DNA of 5,938 nucleotides from an uncultured Opitutia bacterium. Its GTDB lineage: Bacteria > Verrucomicrobiota > Verrucomicrobiia > Opitutales > UBA953. The stretch covers positions 1 to 5,938 of the forward strand of contig CAIYAN010000068.1 in the NCBI GenBank assembly GCA_903924185.1, in the 5' to 3' direction. Below, one piece after another: positions 5,281 through 5,938 of the stretch. A program made the position numbers and the translations under genes. Within the stretch, counting starts at the first letter, position 1, and every line of letters begins with the position of its first letter. Under the pieces are notes generated by a model. That model did no database searches. It had not been told where the DNA came from and was given only the letters and a program-made list of their open reading frames with translations.

Positions 5281-5938
5281 ACTGGCTGGATGGCCTGTCC
5301 AGTGGGCGAAGCCTTACAGCGTAGCAGGCCAGCTGGCTCGCCTTCATAGACGAGCTCGCCGCCCTTCGCGCCACCGACTGGTCCCAGTTCGAGGACCCAG
5401 TCGGCGGCCATGATGACGTCCGCGTGGTGTTCGATGACGATGAGGGTCGCCCCGGCATCGCGCAGGCGTTCGAGGAGTTTTAAGAGTTTGGCGATATCGT
5501 CCCAGTGGAGTCCGGTCGTGGGTTCATCCAAGACGTAGAGGCGTCCCGAGTGATCGCGCCGGGAGAGTTCGGAGGCCAACTTCAGGCGCTGTGCTTCGCC
5601 GCCAGAGAGCGTGTTGGCGGCTTGCCCGAGTTTGAGGTAGCCGAGCCCGACTTCTTCCAAGGTGCGAAGCTTTTCGGCTAAACGTGGCTGCGCTTTGAAG
5701 ATTTCCACCGCCTCGGTGACGGTCAGGTGTAGGGCTTCCGCAATGCTCAACCCTTTGAAGCGTACTTCGAGCGTTTCGCGGTTGAAGCGTCGTCCCGCAC
5801 AGCTTGGGCAATCGACGAAGGTTTCGCCGAGGAACTGCATGTCGAGCGCCACCGACCCTTCGCCCGCGCAGGTTTCGCACCGTCCGCCCCGCACGTTGAA
5901 GCTGAAGCGCCCGGGGCCATAACCGCGGACCTTCGCCA
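5277..5938 (-). CDS. uvrA: Excinuclease ABC subunit A, C-terminal part (5' end outside window)
   Basis: The visible 219 residues are the C-terminal end of UvrA, the damage-recognising ATPase of nucleotide excision repair that loads UvrB. They open with AKVRGYGPGRFSFNV and RGGRCETCAGEG. The second zinc module has its four Cys intact (CETC, then CPSC 20 residues later). Next come the second ABC signature NTLSGGEAQRLKLA, the Walker B and D-loop region LYVLDEPTTGLH, and the switch IVIEHHADVI, where His replaces the Asn of the common EHN. The end GPVGGAKGGELVYEGEP is typical of the family. The frame stays open to the right edge, so the gene continues beyond the window; the GTG at 5894 is an internal Val codon, not a start. 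It may be standard UvrA, a UvrA2-type paralogue or the end of a double-length form; this fragment cannot decide. Confidence 0.96.
   Translation of the reverse strand, partial: AKVRGYGPGRFSFNVRGGRCETCAGEGSVALDMQFLGETFVDCPSCAGRRFNRETLEVRFKGLSIAEALHLTVTEAVEIFKAQPRLAEKLRTLEEVGLGYLKLGQAANTLSGGEAQRLKLASELSRRDHSGRLYVLDEPTTGLHWDDIAKLLKLLERLRDAGATLIVIEHHADVIMAADWVLELGPVGGAKGGELVYEGEPAGLLRCKASPTGQAIQPV

Noticed and set aside
5524..5880. A 118-codon minus-strand ORF within uvrA
   Set aside because: It is in another frame of the uvrA gene, whose zinc and ABC motifs are intact in the main frame.

Overview
This window looks like ordinary chromosome from a GC-rich bacterium. The best guess is a Verrucomicrobiota member of the Opitutae type. 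That placement is inferred from the character of the IlvC and UvrA proteins, a small SUI1/YciH protein, a secreted FecR-domain protein, and start codons that almost all lack a Shine-Dalgarno sequence. It is not proven by a marker gene. I see no mobile element, CRISPR array, phage gene or rRNA.

Left part (1-1771), minus strand. A promoter-like sequence (about 1742-1771) precedes tRNA-Val(UAC). Only 22 bases after the tRNA comes ilvN, the acetolactate synthase regulatory subunit, and 21 bases after that comes ilvC, ketol-acid reductoisomerase. A strong hairpin terminator (13-40) follows. The tRNA and the two valine/isoleucine pathway genes therefore look like one transcription unit. The catalytic subunit gene ilvB is not present.

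Middle part (1793-4323), plus strand. A run of closely packed genes begins at a possibly leaderless start. It holds a 78-residue unknown protein, a SUI1/YciH protein overlapping it by 4 bases, a tRNA CCA-nucleotidyltransferase with an HD domain (GTG start), and a stand-alone GAF-domain protein 6 bases behind it. The theme is translation and tRNA maturation. The window's own tRNA-Val gene does not encode its CCA end, so it needs an enzyme of this type.

Right part (4324-5938). A secreted FecR-domain protein with a Pro/Ala-rich tail lies on the plus strand behind an 84-base gap that may hold its own promoter. It converges, with only 2 bases between stop codons, on the 3' end of a minus-strand uvrA gene (nucleotide excision repair) whose 5' part is outside the window.

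The most interesting points are the tRNA-Val/ilvN/ilvC arrangement, the unknown small protein translationally coupled to the SUI1 protein, and the sharp difference in codon choice between the ilv genes and their neighbours. I found no convincing new multi-gene system.
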